Shown: positions 17,549 to 26,817, counted from the stretch's first letter. The stretch: 64,000 nucleotides of DNA from JAMXLO01 sp963819855 (GCA_963819855.1 CAWFYC010000017.1:27804-91803), one strand, 5' to 3'. The notes: generated by a model from the sequence alone, not told the origin. Translations and numbers: made by a program.

Positions 17549-18918
17549 ATGAGCGGGATGGAGGCTGCGCCGAAGCGTCTGCACGTGATCACCTGGGGCT
17601 GCCAGATGAACGTGTATGACAGCGGGCGGATGGCCGATGTGCTGGCGCCTCTCGGCTATGCACCGACGGCGGTGCCGGACGGCGCCGACATGGTGATCCT
17701 CAACACCTGCCACATCCGCGACAAGGCGGCCGAGAAGGTGTTCTCCGAACTTGGCCGGCTGCGCCGGCTGCAGGAGCGGCGTGCAGCGGACGGCGGGCGG
17801 ATGATCCTGGCGGTTGCCGGCTGCGTGGCACAGGCCGAGGGCGAGGCAGATCCTGGCGCGGGCGCCGTATGTCGATATCGTGCTGGGACCGCAGACCTAT
17901 CACCGGCTGCCGGAGATGGTGGCACGCGCGGCCCGTGCCGGCGGTGCGGTGATCGAGACCGATTTCCCGGCCGAGGACAAGTTCGACTATCCTCCCCGAC
18001 ACTGCGGCACCGCAGGGGATCACCGCGTTCCTCACCATCCAGGAGGGCTGCGACCGGTTCTGCAGCTTCTGCGTGGTGCCGTACACGCGCGGCGCCGAGA
18101 CCAGTCGGCCGGCGGCGGCGGTGATCGCCGAGGCGCGGCGCCTGGTCGCGCAGGGCGCGCGCGAGATCACGCTGCTCGGCCAGAACGTCAACGCCTGGCA
18201 TGGCGCGGCACCGGATGGCGGGACCTGGGGCCTTGGCCGGCTGCTGCGCGAGCTGGCGGAACTGCCCGGCCTGCTGCGGCTGCGCTACACCACGTCGCAT
18301 CCGCGCGATATGGACGATGCGCTGATCATGGCGCATCGCGATGTGCCGACGCTGATGCCGTTCCTGCATCTGCCGGTGCAATCGGGGTCGGATCGGGTGC
18401 TGGCGGCGATGAACCGCCGGCACACCGCGGACGACTATCGGCGCCTGGCGGAGAGGCTGCGGGCTGCCCGGCCGGACCTCGCGCTGTCGTCCGACTTCAT
18501 CGTGGGCCATCCGGGCGAGACCGACGCCGACTTTCAGGCCACTCTGGCGCTGGTCCACGAGGTTCGGTTCGCCCAGGCGTTCAGCTTCAAGTACTCGCCC
18601 CGACCCGGCACACCCGCCGCTGGCGCGCCATCGCAGGTGCCGGAAGGGGACAAGGAAGCACGGCTGGCGGAACTCCAGGCACTGCTGCGGACGCAGCAGG
18701 CCCGGTTCAATGCCCGCTGCGTCGGCCTGACACTGCCGGTGCTGTTCACCGGCCCCGGCCGCCATCCCGGCCAGGTCGCTGGACGCTCGCCGTTCCTCCA
18801 GCCGGTGCATGTAACCGGGCCTGACGATCTGATCGGCCGCGAGATTCCGGTGGAGATTGCCGCCGCGCTCCCCAATTCATTGTCTGGAACGCTCACCGAG
18901 GAGAGAGCCTGCGCTTGA
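17549..18918 (+). pseudogene. miaB: tRNA-2-methylthio-N6-dimethylallyladenosine synthase MiaB, two frameshifts
   Basis: The reading is MiaB once two bases are removed, giving about 455 residues. The N-terminal UPF0004 domain has TWGCQMNVYDS, VILNTCHIRDKA and VAGCVAQAEGE. The radical-SAM cluster is TIQEGCDRFCSFCVVPYTRG, followed by LLGQNVNAWHG and the TRAM-like C-terminus ending near ALPNSLSGTL. One extra G at about 17844 shifts the frame before QILARAPYVDIVLGPQTYH; an extra C at about 17991 shifts it again before LPDTAAPQGITAF. MiaB adds the methylthio group to i6A37 of tRNAs reading UNN codons. It is followed by phoH with a TTGA overlap. Two insertions in a conserved, normally intact gene point to sequence error. 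Confidence 0.92.
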
Positions 18919-19967
18919 GCCAAGCCACTGCCATTCCGACCATTCCCGCCGCCTCCGCCCCCGGCAAGGCCGTGACCCTCCAGTTCAGTGACAACACGCT
19001 GTTGCCGTTGCTGCTCGGCGACCATGACCGCCACATGGTGCGCATCGAGCAGGCACTCGGCGTCCGCCTGTCGTGTCGCGGCAACCGGGTGGCGATCACC
19101 GGCGAACCGTCGCGCGTCGACGCCGTCCAGGCGATGCTGGAAGGGCTGTGGCGGCGGCTGGAACGCGGCGAGAGCGTCGGCCGGCCGGAGGTGGAGGCCG
19201 CGATCCGGCTATCGGATGCCGAGACCGACCCGCGCCTGCCACTGTCGGACGTGCCGGCGATCCGCACCCGGCGCGGTGCGGTGGGCCCGCGCAGCCCGGG
19301 TCAGGCCGCGTATATCGAGGCGCTGGCGACGCACGAGATGGTGTTCGGCGTCGGTCCCGCGGGCACCGGCAAGACCTATCTCGCGGTGGCCCAGGCGGTG
19401 GCGATGCTGCAGGCCGGCAAGGTGGATCGCATCGTGCTGTCGCGCCCCGCGGTCGAGGCGGGCGAGCGGCTGGGCTTCCTGCCGGGGGACATGAAGGAGA
19501 AGGTCGATCCGTATCTGCGCCCGCTGTATGACGCGCTGCATGACATGATGCCCGCCGAGCAGGTGGTGCGGCGGCTGGCCAACGGCGAGATCGAGGTGGC
19601 GCCGCTGGCCTTCATGCGTGGCCGCACGCTGGCGCACGCCTACGCAATTCTGGACGAAGCGCAGAACACCACATCGGTGCAGATGAAGATGTGGCTGACG
19701 CGGATGGGGGAAGGCACGCGAATGGTGGTGACCGGCGATCTGACCCAGGTCGATCTGCCCACCGGCATGCGGTCCGGTCTGCGCGACGCGCTCGATACGC
19801 TGGAGGGCGTCCAGGGCATCGGCGTGGTTCGCCTGGGCACTCGCGACGTGGTACGCCATCCGCTGGTCGCGCGGATCGTGGACGCGTATGATCAGCGCGC
19901 CGCAGCCGAGGGCGACAAGCGACGCGAGGCCCGGCGGCGGGGTGAGAACGAGGGGACCGGCAAATAG
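18915..19967 (+). CDS. ybeZ: PhoH-family ATPase (YbeZ)
   Basis: A 350-residue PhoH-like protein. The Walker A motif is GPAGTGKTYLA near residues 151-161, Walker B lies in AYAILDEAQNT, and the helicase-like motif VVTGDLTQVDLP follows. Before it is a KH-like N-terminal region (VRIEQALGVRLSCRGNRVAIT). YbeZ works with YbeY in rRNA processing and ribosome quality control and binds RNA in the cytoplasm. The TTG start at 18915 overlaps the miaB stop (TTGA), so translation is coupled. It is the third gene in plsC-miaB-phoH-ybeY-corC. Confidence 0.94.
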   Translation: MSQATAIPTIPAASAPGKAVTLQFSDNTLLPLLLGDHDRHMVRIEQALGVRLSCRGNRVAITGEPSRVDAVQAMLEGLWRRLERGESVGRPEVEAAIRLSDAETDPRLPLSDVPAIRTRRGAVGPRSPGQAAYIEALATHEMVFGVGPAGTGKTYLAVAQAVAMLQAGKVDRIVLSRPAVEAGERLGFLPGDMKEKVDPYLRPLYDALHDMMPAEQVVRRLANGEIEVAPLAFMRGRTLAHAYAILDEAQNTTSVQMKMWLTRMGEGTRMVVTGDLTQVDLPTGMRSGLRDALDTLEGVQGIGVVRLGTRDVVRHPLVARIVDAYDQRAAAEGDKRREARRRGENEGTGK

Positions 19968-19970
19968 GCG

Positions 19971-20429
19971 ATGGACCCCGAGGCAAGTAGCGGCCCCGCG
20001 CAGGCGGGGCTCCGGGACGAGATCAACGTCATCGTGGCGGAACCGGCCTGGCGCCGGCTGGTGAGGGACGCCGAGTCCGTGGCGGCACGTGCCGCTCGGG
20101 CGGCGGGCGCGCGGGGGACCGTGGTGCTGGCGGCCGATCGCACGGTGCGTGGCCTGAACCTGCGCCACCGTGGTCGCAACCGACCCACCAACGTGTTGAC
20201 CTACGCGTCACCGGCGCCGGAAATGTTGCTGGCGCTCGGGGTGATCCGCCGCGAGGCCGCCGCCGCCGGACGTCGCCCGGCGCATCATCTGGCGCATCTG
20301 GTGGTGCACGGCGCGCTGCATCTGGCCGGCCACGACCACCACCATCCTGGTGATGCGCGCCGCATGGAACTGGCCGAGGCGCGGATCCTGCACCGGCTCG
20401 GCGTGCCCAACCCATGGAAGCGCGCATGA
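19971..20429 (+). CDS. ybeY: Endoribonuclease YbeY (16S rRNA maturation)
   Basis: A 152-residue metalloenzyme with the hallmark zinc motif HGALHLAGHDHHHPGDA (consensus HGxLHLxGxDH) near residues 111-127. The conserved RPTNVLTYASP precedes it. YbeY is a single-strand-specific endoribonuclease that matures the 3' end of 16S rRNA and takes part in ribosome quality control. It lies 3 bp after phoH and overlaps the corC start by 4 bp (ATGA). The N-terminal 15 residues before INVIVAEPAWRR are variable in the family, so the exact start is less certain. Confidence 0.94.
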   Translation: MDPEASSGPAQAGLRDEINVIVAEPAWRRLVRDAESVAARAARAAGARGTVVLAADRTVRGLNLRHRGRNRPTNVLTYASPAPEMLLALGVIRREAAAAGRRPAHHLAHLVVHGALHLAGHDHHHPGDARRMELAEARILHRLGVPNPWKRA

Positions 20430-21319
20430 GCCACAGCAACGGCGCGCGTGCATCGCTGCTGGACCGGCTGCGGCAGATGCTCGGCCGCCAGCCGGAGCAC
20501 TCGCTGCGCAACTCGATCGCCGAGTTGGTGCAGGAGGCCGCGGAGGAGCAGGTGGTCGCCGGCGAGCAGCCGGAGCTCGACCGGCAGGAACGCGCACTGA
20601 TCGCCAACGTGCTGCACCTGCGCGAGACCACCGCCGATGACGTGATGGTGCCGCGCGCCGACATCGTGGCGATGCGGGCGGACGTGACGCTGGAGCAGGC
20701 GCTGGAGCAGATCCGTGCCGAGGGCCATTCGCGGCTGCCGGTGTACCGCGAGCAGCTCGATGACATCATCGGCATGGTGCATATCAAGGACGCGTTCGCC
20801 TATATCGGGCGGCCGGAGGCTTTTTCCCTCGAGGCGATCCTGCGCCGCCCGCTGATGGTGGCGCCGCAGATGCCGGTGCTGGACCTGCTGCTGCAGATGC
20901 GCCAGCAGCGCATGCACCTGGCGCTGGTGATCGACGAGTACGGCGGCATCGACGGACTGGTCACGATCGAGGACCTGGTCGAGACGATCGTCGGCGACAT
21001 TTCAGATGAGCACGACGAGGTGCAGGCGGCGATGGTGGTGGAGCGCGCCGACGGGGCACTCGATATCAACGCGCGGCTGCCGGTGGAGGAGTTCGAGAGT
21101 CGCATGGGCCCGGTGCTGAGCGAGGACGAACGGGACGCCGACATCGACACCGTGGGCGGGCTGGTGTTCACGCTGGCCGGGCGGGTGCCGGCGAAGGGCG
21201 AGGTGATCAGCCACCCGTCGGGGATCGAGTTCCGCGTGCTGGATGCCGATCCGAGGAGGATACGGCGGGTAAGGGTGCGGCGGGCGGCCGAGGCCACAGA
21301 GGCTGCGGCGGCGGAGTGA
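20426..21319 (+). CDS. corC: Hemolysin/CorC family CBS-domain protein (YbeX type)
   Basis: A 297-residue protein with an acidic N-terminus, two CBS motifs and a CorC_HlyC domain. Key segments are DVMVPRADIVAMRADV, GHSRLPVYREQLDDIIGMVH, and ALVIDEYGGIDGLVTIEDLV, a strong family signature. The C-terminal domain has DTVGGLVFTLAGRVPAKGEV. It has no membrane domain, as expected for YbeX/CorC, which has been linked to Mg/Co efflux and to ribosome maturation with YbeY and YbeZ. The ATG at 20426 overlaps the ybeY stop; an in-frame ATG 12 bp upstream is less likely. Confidence 0.92.
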   Translation: MSHSNGARASLLDRLRQMLGRQPEHSLRNSIAELVQEAAEEQVVAGEQPELDRQERALIANVLHLRETTADDVMVPRADIVAMRADVTLEQALEQIRAEGHSRLPVYREQLDDIIGMVHIKDAFAYIGRPEAFSLEAILRRPLMVAPQMPVLDLLLQMRQQRMHLALVIDEYGGIDGLVTIEDLVETIVGDISDEHDEVQAAMVVERADGALDINARLPVEEFESRMGPVLSEDERDADIDTVGGLVFTLAGRVPAKGEVISHPSGIEFRVLDADPRRIRRVRVRRAAEATEAAAAE

Positions 21320-21351
21320 TGTGCGTAACCTGCCGGCTCGAGTGAAGCGCT

Positions 21352-21403
21352 GATCAGGCGGGGTTTCGCCGATGTCGCGGTGCGGCTGTGGGGCTGCCTG
21401 ATC
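21352..21403. terminator. Possible bidirectional terminator between convergent genes
   Basis: GATCAGGC at 21352-21359 pairs with GCCTGATC at 21396-21403 across a GC-rich 36-nt loop, followed by a short T run (ggacttt). It lies in the 97-bp gap between corC and the convergent ABC permease gene. The stem is short for the loop, so this is a weak call. Confidence 0.25.
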
Positions 21404-21416
21404 GGACTTTACGCCG

Positions 21417-22223
21417 CTATCGGGCGTGGCCGTGCGACATCCTGGTCTCGATCTGGGTCAGCAGTTCGGTCAGGCCGACGCTCATGATCACCAGGACCAG
21501 GATCGCCGCGTAGGTGCCGGTCGCGTCGAACACGCCGGAATAGTATTCTATCATGAAGCCGATGCCACTGTTCGAAGCGATCAGCTCGGCCAGCAGCGTG
21601 TTGGTGAAGGCGTAGCGCACCGCGATGCGCATGCCGGTGAAGATCCACGGCAGCGTCGCGGGGAGCAATACCTTGCCGATCACCTCGAGCCGCGTCGCGC
21701 CCATCAGCGCCAGCGCTCGCGTGAGGTCGCGATCGACGTTGCGCACGCCGTCCAGCGTGCTGTTGAGCACCAGGAAGAACACGGTGATGGCGACCAACGC
21801 CACCTTCGACTGGATGCCAATGCCGAACACGATGACGAACAGCGGCGCCAGCGCGATCTTCGGCATGGCGTAGAGCCCGGCGATGTACGGCGACAGCACG
21901 CGATACAGACGCGGCATCAGTCCGAACAGCAGGCCGAGCGCGATGCCGGAGGCGGTGCCGATCGCATAGCCGAGCGCCATGGCGAGCAGGGTGGCGCCGA
22001 CGTTCTCCCACAGCGAGCCATCCAGCAGCCAGCTCCACAGGCGTGCAACGATCTCCACCGGGCCGCTCATCCAGAAGCGTAGATCGGCGCTTGGCTGGTA
22101 TTCCCACATCGCCAGCAGGAGCAGCGCCAGAACCAGGCGTGCGAGAATCCGGCCGGCCGTGGTGGAGAGAAAGCGGGCGATCGGCGCATCGGCGGGACCC
22201 GACAGGCGGAGAGCCTCGCTCAT
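21417..22223 (-). CDS. ABC transporter permease (NitT/TauT type)
   Basis: A 268-residue inner-membrane permease with about six helices. The cytoplasmic EAA-type loop is MGATRLEVIGKVLLPATLPW, with the family pattern of SsuC/TauC-like permeases. It opens with a hydrophobic helix near residues 28-42 (ILARLVLALLLLAMWEY). It is one of two permease genes in the cluster; its start overlaps the ATPase stop by 4 bp. The likely importer is a heterodimeric permease with one ATPase and one NMT1/THI5-like binding protein. Sulphonate, nitrate, pyrimidine precursor or another small organic solute cannot be told apart here. Confidence 0.92.
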   Translation of the reverse strand: MSEALRLSGPADAPIARFLSTTAGRILARLVLALLLLAMWEYQPSADLRFWMSGPVEIVARLWSWLLDGSLWENVGATLLAMALGYAIGTASGIALGLLFGLMPRLYRVLSPYIAGLYAMPKIALAPLFVIVFGIGIQSKVALVAITVFFLVLNSTLDGVRNVDRDLTRALALMGATRLEVIGKVLLPATLPWIFTGMRIAVRYAFTNTLLAELIASNSGIGFMIEYYSGVFDATGTYAAILVLVIMSVGLTELLTQIETRMSHGHAR

Positions 22224-23023
22224 ACGTCGGTCCCCCGCGTCACTTCGTCCTTCAGCTCATCCCACAGCGCCTCGTGCAGGTGAGCAAAATCTTCGGTGAA
22301 GCGGATGCGGAACACATCGCGCGGCCGCGGCAGATCGACGCTGCGGATCGTGCGGATGCGGCCGGGACGGGCGCTGAACACCACCACGCGGTCGGCGAGC
22401 GTGATCGCCTCGCCCAGATCGTGCGTCACGAACACCACCGTCATCCGGCGCTGCCGCGTCAGTTGCTGCAACTGATCGAGCATCAGCAGCTTGAGCTGCG
22501 CATCCAGCGCGCCGAACGGTTCGTCCATCAGCAGTGTCTCGGGCTCATAGATCAGCGTGCGCGCCAATGCGACGCGCTTGCGCATGCCACCCGACAGTTC
22601 GGCCGGATAGTGCCGCTCGAACCCGGTCAGTCCTACCAGTTCGATCATCTGCGCCACCCGCGCAGCCGCGTCCGCGCGCGGCACCGAGCGGCACTTCAGC
22701 TCCAATGCGATGCGGATGTTGTCCGCCGCGGTACGCCACGGCAGCAACGTGTCCTTCTGCGTCATGTAGCCGACCTGGCGGTTCGGCTCGCTCACCGTCA
22801 CGCCGTGATACGACACCACGCCGGCGCTCGGCTGCAGCAGGCCGGCAATCAGGTTCAGGATCGTTGACTTACCGCAGCCGCTCGGCCCCACCAGCGCGAC
22901 GAACTCATGGTCGAGGATCGTGAGGTCGATCGGCTGCAACGCCTCCACCTCGCGGTCGCGCGTGACGAACGTCTTGCCGACGCCGGCCAGGCTGATCTTC
23001 GGCGCGAGATCACCCCTCGGCAT
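22220..23023 (-). CDS. ABC transporter ATP-binding protein (NitT/TauT type)
   Basis: A 267-residue ABC ATPase. Walker A is GPSGCGKST near residues 46-54, the Q-loop is in YMTQKDTLLPW (a signature of the SsuB/TauB/NrtD group), the signature is LSGGMRKRVALART, and Walker B is LLMDEPFGALDA with the H-loop in FVTHDLGEA. It energises import through the two flanking permeases in the inner membrane. It overlaps both neighbours (4 bp and 14 bp), showing a tight operon of binding protein, permease, ATPase and permease. Confidence 0.95.
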   Translation of the reverse strand: MPRGDLAPKISLAGVGKTFVTRDREVEALQPIDLTILDHEFVALVGPSGCGKSTILNLIAGLLQPSAGVVSYHGVTVSEPNRQVGYMTQKDTLLPWRTAADNIRIALELKCRSVPRADAAARVAQMIELVGLTGFERHYPAELSGGMRKRVALARTLIYEPETLLMDEPFGALDAQLKLLMLDQLQQLTRQRRMTVVFVTHDLGEAITLADRVVVFSARPGRIRTIRSVDLPRPRDVFRIRFTEDFAHLHEALWDELKDEVTRGTDV

Positions 23024-23768
23024 GGCGCCACCGCAGCATGTGCCGTTCGCCCCAGGTCGCGATTTCCGACACCGCCAGTCCCAGCAGCATCAGGATGAAC
23101 AGCGCGGCGTAGAGCGATGTCATGTCGAATTGCGATGCCGCATCGCTGAGCAGGAAGCCGAGACCTCGCCGCGCCGCCAGCATTTCGCCGGTGGTGGCGG
23201 CCACCAGCGCATAGGGCAACGCGGTCTTGATGCCGCCAATGATCCACGCCATGCAGGCCGGCGCCACCACCTTCTGGAACAGTTCGCGTCGCGTGGAGCC
23301 CATCAGCTCGACCTGCGCGATCAGGTCATGGTCCACCGACGATGCACCGGCAAAGGTGTTGAAGAACATCAGGAAAAACACGACGAGTGTCACCAGCACG
23401 ATCTTCGGCAGCATGTCGAGGCCGAAGAACATGATGAACAGCGGCGCCAGCGCGACCAGCGGCACGCTGTAGAATGCCACCACGATCGGCCGCAGGATGC
23501 CGGCGGCAATCGGTGCGCGACCGAGCAGCAGGCCGGCGAGGACGCCCAGCATCGAACCCGCTACCAGCCCGGTTACCACCTCGGTCAGTGTCGTTGCGAC
23601 ATGGAGATACAGCGTGCCTTGTAGCCACGCCGCCAGCTTCACCGCGATCAGGCTTGGCCGGCTGGTCCACTCGCCGCCGGAGACTTGCCCGACCGCCTCC
23701 CAGCCAGCCAGCAGCACAATCCCCACGGCGATCTGCCATAGAACGGTGGGATCGAAGCGCCGCGCCAT
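23010..23768 (-). CDS. ABC transporter permease (NitT/TauT type)
   Basis: A 252-residue permease with the EAA-like loop LMGSTRRELFQKVVAPACMAW and hydrophobic segments such as IAVGIVLLAGWEAVGQV and LYAALFILMLLGLAVSEIA. It is a paralogue of the permease at 21417-22223 and the two should form the membrane heterodimer. Its start lies 1 bp after the stop codon of the binding-protein gene. No feature identifies the solute. Confidence 0.92.
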   Translation of the reverse strand: MARRFDPTVLWQIAVGIVLLAGWEAVGQVSGGEWTSRPSLIAVKLAAWLQGTLYLHVATTLTEVVTGLVAGSMLGVLAGLLLGRAPIAAGILRPIVVAFYSVPLVALAPLFIMFFGLDMLPKIVLVTLVVFFLMFFNTFAGASSVDHDLIAQVELMGSTRRELFQKVVAPACMAWIIGGIKTALPYALVAATTGEMLAARRGLGFLLSDAASQFDMTSLYAALFILMLLGLAVSEIATWGERHMLRWRHAEG

Positions 23769-23769
23769 G

Positions 23770-24807
23770 TTACTTACCCAGAATATCCTTTGCGGCCTCG
23801 TGCGACAGGTCGGGATACACGACCTGATCGTAGCTGACGGACATCGGCGTCTTCTCGGTCAGGTTCACCATCTTCACCGTGTTGTCCACCTGCGCCTGCG
23901 AGATCACCGGCGTCGCCGGCACCGCCTTGATGTAGGTATCGAATGCGGTGTTGAACTCGGCTTCAGGCGTGTCCTGGAAGAACGTGCGGGCGACCTTGCG
24001 CGACCCTTCGATGTCCTCGTGCGCGAACTTCATCGCCCTGGTCAGCGCGCGCACAACGTGCAGCAGCAATGGCCGCTTGGCGGCGAGCGTGGCACGGCTG
24101 GTGGTGATCACCTGATACGGCACATCGCGATACTCGGGCAGTTCGCCGGTCATCGGGTCGGCGATGATCTGGCCGATGCCGCGGCTCACCGAGATATTGG
24201 TGAACGGCGACATGAAGGCGAAGCCGTCGGTGGCGCCCTGCTGCATTGCCGCCACCATCGGCGCACCGATGCCGATCGGCTGCAACTGCACGTCACGCGA
24301 CGGGTCCATGCCGCGCACCAGCATGATGGTGCGCATGAACTCATCGGTGCTGGAGCCAGGCGACGTGATGCCGATCCGCACGCCCCTCACCCGCTTGATC
24401 TTCTCGTCGAGCGACATGGTATCGGTAATGCCGAGGCGCTTGATCGCGTCGTTGGAGAGCACCAGCGCGATGGGATAGACGTCGAACGCGGTGGCGATGC
24501 CCACCAGCGCGCCGCCACGCCCGACCGCGTGCATGGTGTGGGCGAAGCCAACCTGGGTGATCTCCGCGCTGCCGCCCATCACCGCGGCGGCTTGGCGCGT
24601 GCCGGAGGAGACATCGACCGACTCCGGATCGAGTCCCTCCTGCTTATAGAAGCCGCCGCCGATGGCGATGTATTGCAGCAGGAACGACATCCCCTTGCCA
24701 GCGAAGGCTATGGTGAGCTTCTGCGGCTCATCGGCCGCGGCGAGGCGCCCGGTGATTGTGGCGAGCGCAACTGCAACGGCTGCGAAGCGGATGACGCGGG
24801 ACAGCAT
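23770..24807 (-). CDS. ABC transporter substrate-binding protein (NMT1/THI5-like)
   Basis: A 345-residue periplasmic binding protein of the SsuA/THI5-like group. The signal peptide is FAAVAVALATITGRLAAAD after MLSRVIR. The mature protein begins with the typical KLTIAFAGKGMSFL strand. VRGVRIGITSPGSSTDEFMR is the conserved hinge region. The start at 24807 is favoured because GGGAGGTGGACT precedes it and a normal signal peptide follows; the longer frame adds 37 unlikely residues. It heads the four-gene import operon. Confidence 0.92.
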   Translation of the reverse strand: MLSRVIRFAAVAVALATITGRLAAADEPQKLTIAFAGKGMSFLLQYIAIGGGFYKQEGLDPESVDVSSGTRQAAAVMGGSAEITQVGFAHTMHAVGRGGALVGIATAFDVYPIALVLSNDAIKRLGITDTMSLDEKIKRVRGVRIGITSPGSSTDEFMRTIMLVRGMDPSRDVQLQPIGIGAPMVAAMQQGATDGFAFMSPFTNISVSRGIGQIIADPMTGELPEYRDVPYQVITTSRATLAAKRPLLLHVVRALTRAMKFAHEDIEGSRKVARTFFQDTPEAEFNTAFDTYIKAVPATPVISQAQVDNTVKMVNLTEKTPMSVSYDQVVYPDLSHEAAKDILGK

Positions 24808-24893
24808 AGTCCACCTCCCTGAATCTTGTTGGCGGCAGAGTAGGCGGCTTTCGGTTGGGCTGTCACGGTGCGTAAGGAGGGACGTATGATTTT

Positions 24894-24998
24894 GACACGG
24901 AGTTGCACGGAGTTTCACGGAGAGAACAAATGGCGCTTCGCGCGAAGCGCATTTCCTTATCCGTGAAACTCCGTGTGAACTCCGTGCAACTCCGTGTA
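24894..24998. repeat. Long inverted repeat with tandem micro-repeats, family B
   Basis: The left side has ACACGGAGTTGCACGGAGTT followed by TCACGGA; the right side carries the complementary TCCGTGAAACTCCGTGTGAA and CTCCGTGCAACTCCGTGT. The middle contains the perfect hairpin GCGCTTCGCGCGAAGCGC. The element sits in the 419-bp gap between the divergent ABC import operon and the ABC-F gene. It contains no gene. Each arm is itself made of a roughly 10-bp unit (ACTCCGTGNA) in tandem. Confidence 0.85.
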
Positions 24999-25074
24999 AA
25001 TCCTGCTACTTGCAACAACCGCCCACCCGCCGCTATGGTACGACTGGTGCAACGTTGAACCACGGGAGGGCTGC

Positions 25075-25161
25075 ATGAGCGCTTACAATCAGCATCATCC
25101 GCGCGGCCCCGTCTGTGCCCTGCGACACATCGTCGCGGGGCTGGCCAGCGGTCCGAACTGA
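25075..25161 (+). CDS. Possible 28-residue leader peptide upstream of the ABC-F gene
   Basis: ATG at 25075 follows a strong ribosome site (gggagg, 5 bp before) and opens a frame of 28 codons. The product begins MSAYNQHHPRG and ends AGLASGPN. It ends 65 bp before the ABC-F start. The gap holds GC-rich, partly self-complementary sequence (gccggccggc). ABC-F resistance genes are often controlled by translation of a short leader ORF, with antibiotic-stalled ribosomes opening the downstream start. The role here is inferred only from size, ribosome site and position. Confidence 0.4.
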   Translation: MSAYNQHHPRGPVCALRHIVAGLASGPN

Positions 25162-25226
25162 CGCTTCCGCCGGCCGGCTCTGAACGCCTCCCCCCTTCGC
25201 GTTCCAACGAGCCAAGAGACACACCG

Positions 25227-26735
25227 ATGCCTTCCATCAGTCTGCGCGATGTCGGTGTACTGACGCCGCATCCCTTGTTCCAGAACCTCACCATGACTAT
25301 CGGTGATGCCGACCGGATCGGTCTGATCGCCGGCAATGGCGGCGGCAAGACCACGCTGCTGCGCTGCCTGGCCGGTCTCGCCGAGCCGACCAGCGGCGAT
25401 ATCGTCCGCTCGCGTGGCATGCGCGTCGGCTACGTCGAGCAGGACGTGCCGGCGAACCTGCTGAACCTGCCGCTCGCCGAGTCGATCCGCCGCGCGCTGC
25501 CGCCGGCGGATCGCGACAGCAACGAATGGCGCGTCGACGTCGTGCTGGACGAATTCGGCACGCCATCCGATCTGCACGATCGCCCGCTTCACGCGCTGAG
25601 CGGCGGCTGGCAGCGACTGGCGCTGATCGCGCGCACCTGGGTGACCGAGCCGGACGCGTTGCTGCTCGACGAGCCCACCAATCATCTGGACCTCGCGAAG
25701 ATCCAGATGCTGGAGCGCTGGATCGTCGCGTGCCGCGTGCCGATGGTGATCGCCAGCCACGACCGGCAGTTCCTCGACGCCTGCACGAACCGGTCGCTGT
25801 TTCTGCGGCCGGGAACCTCGCGGGTCTATGCGTATCCATATACGCGCGCGCGACATCTGCTGGACGAGGACGATACGGCGCAGGAGACAAAGCTCGCGAA
25901 GGAGACACGCGAGGTGGATCGGCTGCGCCGCAACGCCAACGAACTGAAGAACGTCGGGATCAACAGCGGCAGCGATCTGCTGCTGAAGAAGTCGAAGCAA
26001 CTGCGCGAGCGCGCCACAGCGTTGGAGCAGACCTTCGCCTCGGTGCACGCGGAACGCTCGGGCGACATCCGCCTCGCCAACCGCGGCACGCATGCGAAGG
26101 TGATGTTGGCACTGGCAGAGGTTGATGTGCGCGCGCCGGATGCGCGGCTGCTGTTCCGCATCGGCAAGCTCGATGTGTTCCAGCAGGATCGGCTCGTGGT
26201 GCTCGGCCGCAATGGTGTCGGCAAGTCGCAGTTCGTTCAGTTGCTGCGCCGTGCGCTGGCGGGCGACGATGTGTCGGGACTGCGCGCCAGCCCGACGATC
26301 GTGACGGGCTATGTAGATCAGCTCATGTCGCATCTGCCGGACGACGCGACGCCACATGGTTTTATCGGTGACCGGTTTCGCCCGGGCGACCGGCGTGCGG
26401 TCAGTTTGCTGGCCGGCGCGGGCTTCACGGTGGAAATGCAGCGCCGGCCGATCGCGCGGCTTTCGCTCGGGCAGAAGGCGCGGCTCGGGCTGCTGGCGCT
26501 GCGACTGACCGAGCCGAACTTCTACCTGATGGACGAGCCGACCAATCACGTCGATATCGCCGGGCAGGAGCGGCTGGAGGCGGAAATCCTGGCGCACGAA
26601 GCGACCTGTGTCATCGTGTCGCACGACCGTGCGTTCGTGCAGGCGATCGCCACACGTTATCTGCTGATCGAGGGCGGCGGGATTGCAGAGCTCGATGCGC
26701 CCGATGCGTACTATCGAACTTTGATCTGGACGTGA
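25227..26735 (+). CDS. ABC-F family ATPase (ribosome-associated, no membrane domain)
   Basis: A 502-residue protein with two ABC domains in one chain and no membrane helices. Domain 1 has Walker A GNGGGKTT (about 33-40), signature ALSGGWQRLAL and Walker B LLLDEPTNHLDLA. A charged linker rich in K/R/E (about 215-280) follows, then domain 2 with GRNGVGKSQ, the altered signature RLSLGQKARLG and YLMDEPTNHVD. ABC-F proteins bind the ribosomal E site and act in translation or in antibiotic protection. The second P-loop is unusual (GKSQ instead of GKST). The stop codon overlaps the start of a family A inverted repeat. Confidence 0.93.
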   Translation: MPSISLRDVGVLTPHPLFQNLTMTIGDADRIGLIAGNGGGKTTLLRCLAGLAEPTSGDIVRSRGMRVGYVEQDVPANLLNLPLAESIRRALPPADRDSNEWRVDVVLDEFGTPSDLHDRPLHALSGGWQRLALIARTWVTEPDALLLDEPTNHLDLAKIQMLERWIVACRVPMVIASHDRQFLDACTNRSLFLRPGTSRVYAYPYTRARHLLDEDDTAQETKLAKETREVDRLRRNANELKNVGINSGSDLLLKKSKQLRERATALEQTFASVHAERSGDIRLANRGTHAKVMLALAEVDVRAPDARLLFRIGKLDVFQQDRLVVLGRNGVGKSQFVQLLRRALAGDDVSGLRASPTIVTGYVDQLMSHLPDDATPHGFIGDRFRPGDRRAVSLLAGAGFTVEMQRRPIARLSLGQKARLGLLALRLTEPNFYLMDEPTNHVDIAGQERLEAEILAHEATCVIVSHDRAFVQAIATRYLLIEGGGIAELDAPDAYYRTLIWT

Positions 26736-26817
26736 TGGGTTTCGCTGCGCTCTACCCATCCTACGGCAGTACGTGCGCGCCAACTCGTTGGATGGGTAGA
26801 GCGCAGCTAAAGCCATC
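26734..26817. repeat. Inverted repeat, family A (second copy)
   Basis: The left arm is GATGGGTTTCGCTGCGCTCT continuing into ACCCATCCTACGG, nearly identical to the element at 9171-9267. The right arm is diverged (gcagctaaagccatc versus gcagcgaaacccatc). The loop shares GTGCGCGCCAACT. It starts within the stop codon of the ABC-F gene and may serve as its terminator. Confidence 0.85.

Noticed and set aside
17549..18918. Programmed frameshifting in miaB
   Set aside because: Two separate +1 breaks with no slippery heptamer or downstream structure; the same kind of break occurs in unrelated genes, so error is simpler.
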